Positions 61,446 through 64,000 of a stretch of 64,000 bases of DNA are shown here, piece by piece. Within the stretch, counting starts at the first letter, position 1. Each line of letters opens with the position of its first letter. The DNA lies in contig DAQX01000029.1 in assembly GCA_002503055.1 (NCBI GenBank), forward strand, positions 1 through 64,000, in the 5' to 3' direction. Position numbers and translations under genes: made by a program. Origin of the DNA: Euryarchaeota archaeon UBA86 (GTDB lineage: Archaea; Thermoplasmatota; Poseidoniia; Poseidoniales; Thalassarchaeaceae). The notes under the pieces were generated by a model. That model was given only the letters and a program-made list of their open reading frames with translations, searched no databases and was not told where the DNA came from.

Positions 61446-61892
61446 ATGCGATTGAACTGTCCCAGAGATGGCTCGATTCTGATTCTTCCAAGAGAATCGG
61501 ACCGCTCGACATTTAGTCGCCACGGCATCCATCACTGCGATGAGTGCTCAGGCATGCTACTCAATGCTGATGCTGCATCATCAACGATTTCGGAACAAAA
61601 ACTCAACAAGATGCACGACGCCTTTGAAACCGAGGGCGACGAGATTAACCTCGACTGCCCATTTTGCGATTCACACATGAGAGTCAGGAAAATTGTATTC
61701 TCAAGAATCGATGGAACAGAGATGGATCCAATCGAAATTGATGGCTGCCCATCCTGCTCGTCTTTCTGGTTCGATGCAGGTGAGTTGCAGAAAATTTCGC
61801 CGCCAATTGTTGAGTATGATGCCAACAGAGAGGCGAAAGCCCTCTCGATTGTCATGGAGATGCTAATGCATCTTCCATTCGTAATTCTTTGA
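61446..61892 (+). CDS. Zinc-ribbon protein with zf-TFIIB-like fingers
   Basis: A 148-residue protein with four Cys clusters (MRLNCPRDG, HHCDECSG, LDCPFCDSHM, DGCPSCSSFWFDAGELQ). The third and fourth form the DUF-like zf-TFIIB pattern, with an I-x-I-D-x-C-x-x-C-x-x-x-W-x-D-x-G-E-L layout. A helical C-terminus (AKALSIVMEMLMHLPFVIL) is hydrophobic. It is not a transcription factor B. Its role is unknown. The stop abuts the convergent lysE stop. Confidence 0.82.
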   Translation: MRLNCPRDGSILILPRESDRSTFSRHGIHHCDECSGMLLNADAASSTISEQKLNKMHDAFETEGDEINLDCPFCDSHMRVRKIVFSRIDGTEMDPIEIDGCPSCSSFWFDAGELQKISPPIVEYDANREAKALSIVMEMLMHLPFVIL

Positions 61893-62513
61893 TTACAGAT
61901 AGCCACTGTACAGTAGGCCCGCGAATACAAACATCAGGACACCCATCGCAGCATCTATCCTGCGTGCCTGGGCGCGTAGTTTCGAGACCCCATCTCCACT
62001 ACTCAGCACCGTTGCAACAGTAACATACCAAGTGCCATCAATTCCCATGCCAAGAAGTCCCATTCCGAACAGAGTTTCAGTACTGATATTCGACTCAATG
62101 AAAGGGGCGTAAAGAGCGAGCATCCATGCCAGTATCTTGGGGTTGAGAAGAGCGATGGCGAAGCCCTGGACGAACCCCACCCGATCAGAAGGGCCGTGAC
62201 CATCATCCGAAGACTCGTAAGGAGGGCCCATAGAGGACTTCAGGAAACTGTAGCCTAGCCAAATCAACAGAGCTATCCCTCCCCACTTCAGTATCAATTC
62301 AGTAGATTCGTGCAGACTGAGTGCAGTAGCTATTCCAGCGGCTGCTAGAAATGCATAGATTCCAAATCCGATTCCGTGCCCAATTCCAGTCATTACGCCT
62401 TGACGGCGCCCTCCAACCATCGTGTTACGTAGAACTACTGCAAGACTAGGTCCCGGACTCATCGCACCGAGCATAAACACGGTGGCCAAAGCCACCCATG
62501 CCTCGGGCTCCAT
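61893..62513 (-). CDS. LysE/RhtB-family amino-acid exporter
   Basis: A 206-residue membrane protein with about six TM helices. SPGPSLAVVLRNTMVGGRRQGVMTGIGHGIGFGIYAFLAA is the LysE signature, with WGGIALLIWLGYSFLKS and GFAIALLNPKILAWMLALY following. It would export amino acids such as lysine, threonine or homoserine lactone-like compounds. It lies 11 bp after the acyl-CoA synthetase on the same strand. Confidence 0.93.
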   Translation of the reverse strand: MEPEAWVALATVFMLGAMSPGPSLAVVLRNTMVGGRRQGVMTGIGHGIGFGIYAFLAAAGIATALSLHESTELILKWGGIALLIWLGYSFLKSSMGPPYESSDDGHGPSDRVGFVQGFAIALLNPKILAWMLALYAPFIESNISTETLFGMGLLGMGIDGTWYVTVATVLSSGDGVSKLRAQARRIDAAMGVLMFVFAGLLYSGYL

Positions 62514-62524
62514 CGAACCACCGA

Positions 62525-64000
62525 CTATGCGTCAGCGTACATTGCTTCGATCTCAGAAGCCCAGTTCTCACGAATCTGCTTCCTACGAATCTTCAGAGTA
62601 GGGGTTAACTCGCCTTGGTCAACTCCTAAATCACGAGGCAGAACGGTGAACTTCTTGATTTGCTCAGGATTACTGAACTTCTTGTTAAGCCCCGCAACCG
62701 CCTCCTGTAGTTGATTGTACGTATCACTACCAACAGCGGTGTACTCTGACAGGTCGTGACCCAGCTCTGCGAGCTTTGCCAACTGCTCTAAGGGGTCCTT
62801 GGGGACCTCAGTTGCTCCATCTAGGCCGTGAACATCTCTGAGGATAGCCCCCACATCGAGAGTGAATAAGGCGCTGCAGTACTTCCTGTTGTCGCCAACC
62901 AGCATGCACTGTGAAACAACTGGTATCGACTTCATGGTCTCCTCGATAACAAGAGGTGCGATGTTTTTCCCCGCGGAGCTGACATAAATCTCCTTTAATC
63001 GACCAGTAACATAGACAAATCCGTCCGAGTCAATCTTTCCGAGATCACCCGACTTGAGCCAACCATCTTCGGTCATAGTCTCTGCAGTTGCTTCAGGATT
63101 CCTGTAGTAGCCAGCCATTACATGCCTTCCTCTGAACTGAATCTCTCCGTTGCCACCATCGTCAGGATCGGCAATTCTCAGCTCAGTGCCTGATAGTGGC
63201 TTTCCTACCGAACCTATCTTGTTTGCACCGGCATATCCGAGCGTGGCCCCAGCCGAGGTTTCTGTCATTCCATAGCCCTCGTATATGGGAATCCCCAGAT
63301 CGTGGAAAAGGTGCAGGATTTCAGGGTTAATTGGAGCCGCACCGGTAATCGCGAACTTCAGATTCGAGAAACCGATCTTCGCCTTTGCCTTCTTCCTGAC
63401 AATGTTGCCAAGTATTGGCAGCTTCAGCCAACCAACCTTACTTCCAAGTCCCGCAACCAGATTGGAGTACACCTTCTCGTAGATTCGAGGAACTCCGATG
63501 AACAGATGCGGGTTGACTTCCTTGCAGTAGTCTATCGAGTGGAGTGGGTTGTCCACTACTCTCATGTGTATCGCGTCGCGAATCCAGATGTGGTTGTCAG
63601 CAAGCTGACCGAAGACGTGGGCGCATGGCAGCCAAGAAACATATCCTTCACCCTGATTGAAGGTGACCAGCTTGTGAACCTCTCCAATCTCGAAGTCCAT
63701 ATTGTCATGTGTCAGGACAACTCCCTTGGGGTTTCCAGTGGTGCCGGATGTGTAAATTAGCGAGGCGACATCATCTGGCTTCACAGCGGCAATCCTGTCC
63801 ATTACTGTGGCTTCAGGAGTCGAATCGGCTTTCGAAATGAAATCAACCCATGTCATTGCTGTATTATGATCAATGGCGTCCATACCCATCATGGAAACCA
63901 CAGCCTCAACTTTTCCGAGATTGCCCATTGCAGCCTCGAGGCGATGATTGCACATTTTGCTAGCGTCCCCTCCGTCCATTGGATTGGTTCCAACGAAGAC
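62525..64000 (-). CDS. Long-chain acyl-CoA synthetase (AMP-forming), N-terminus beyond window
   Basis: At least 491 residues are visible and the frame is open through the right edge, so the start is missing. LIYTSGTTGNPKGVVLTHDN is the AMP-binding P-loop, GYGMTETSAGATLGYAGANKIGSVGKPLSGTEL the A5-A6 region, EDGWLKSGDLGKIDSDGFVYVTGRLKEIYVSSAGKNIAP the hinge and C-terminal motif, and KIRRKQIRENWASEIEAMY the terminal end. This matches FACS/FadD15-like enzymes. It activates fatty acids to acyl-CoA, feeding the beta-oxidation genes in the window. Confidence 0.95.
   Translation of the reverse strand, partial: VFVGTNPMDGGDASKMCNHRLEAAMGNLGKVEAVVSMMGMDAIDHNTAMTWVDFISKADSTPEATVMDRIAAVKPDDVASLIYTSGTTGNPKGVVLTHDNMDFEIGEVHKLVTFNQGEGYVSWLPCAHVFGQLADNHIWIRDAIHMRVVDNPLHSIDYCKEVNPHLFIGVPRIYEKVYSNLVAGLGSKVGWLKLPILGNIVRKKAKAKIGFSNLKFAITGAAPINPEILHLFHDLGIPIYEGYGMTETSAGATLGYAGANKIGSVGKPLSGTELRIADPDDGGNGEIQFRGRHVMAGYYRNPEATAETMTEDGWLKSGDLGKIDSDGFVYVTGRLKEIYVSSAGKNIAPLVIEETMKSIPVVSQCMLVGDNRKYCSALFTLDVGAILRDVHGLDGATEVPKDPLEQLAKLAELGHDLSEYTAVGSDTYNQLQEAVAGLNKKFSNPEQIKKFTVLPRDLGVDQGELTPTLKIRRKQIRENWASEIEAMYADA

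Noticed and set aside
1..64000. CRISPR arrays, insertion sequences, integrases or prophage genes
   Set aside because: No regularly spaced repeats, terminal inverted repeats, transposase or integrase motifs were seen on either strand.

Overview
The window reads as chromosomal DNA of a marine planktonic euryarchaeon, most likely Poseidoniales (Marine Group II) or a close Thermoplasmatota relative. This placement is inferred from gene content, since no 16S gene is present. Archaeal information genes are Orc1/Cdc6, PCNA, transcription factor S, Nop5 with fibrillarin, a group II chaperonin, Bud32 and the archaeal DUF359-type CoA kinase. They sit beside many bacterial-type genes: DnaK, Fpg/MutM, a fused IcmF-type mutase, LysE, NadA, GlpX and MoaE/MoaC. 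Coding is very dense. I see no insertion sequence, prophage, integrase or CRISPR array. Both tRNA genes are glycine tRNAs (GCC and UCC) with an encoded CCA.

Layout. 0-9.4 kb: start of CTP synthase (off the left edge), an SDR threonine dehydrogenase, thermosome subunit, an Hsp20-like/DnaK pair, and leucyl aminopeptidase, secreted M14 peptidase and agmatinase-family genes. 9.5-23.4 kb: a DUF6015-like gene, a large surface protein, SixA, aldehyde dehydrogenase, a 2-phosphoglycerate kinase-like gene, enoyl-CoA hydratase, RdgB, Bud32, NadA, a PAP2/propeller fusion and an Mrp ATPase with an unusual insertion. 23.4-28.6 kb: tRNA-Gly(GCC) and a leftward operon with a BoxB-like diiron epoxidase, enoyl-CoA hydratase, 3-hydroxyacyl-CoA dehydrogenase, an FAD reductase, an unknown protein and a SemiSWEET. 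28.7-33.3 kb: MoaE, MoaC, ferredoxin plus desaturase-like flavoprotein, GlpX and class I aldolase. 33.3-38.6 kb: two small winged-helix genes facing an 869-residue HTH protein across a motif-rich spacer, then a structured GC-rich segment and a PPAT-DUF359 fusion. 38.7-40.3 kb: orc1/cdc6 and an AT-rich 399-bp spacer, the best candidate replication origin. 40.3-49.7 kb: an MBL-fold hydrolase, CysJ-like reductase, biotin carboxylase, PfkB kinase, thioesterase, and a compact operon with a divergent TBP-like protein. 49.7-64 kb: tRNA-Gly(UCC), ABC exporter, TFS-PCNA-glycosyltransferase operon, Nop5-fibrillarin, MutM, SDR, IcmF, LysE and a partial acyl-CoA synthetase.

How the genes fit together. 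The metabolic theme is acyl-CoA and amino-acid heterotrophy: peptidases, an acyl-CoA synthetase, hydratases and dehydrogenases, an acyl-CoA mutase and a probable CoA-ester oxygenation operon. Gluconeogenesis is represented by GlpX and aldolase. Features most worth following are the Mrp whose CxxC segment is replaced by an Ig-like insert, the BoxB-like operon, the TBP-like protein in an operon, the unidentified structured RNA before an apparent ATA-started CoA-synthesis fusion, the repeat motifs between the divergent HTH genes, and the exactness with which convergent stop codons abut or overlap by 4 bp in 11 of 14 convergent pairs.
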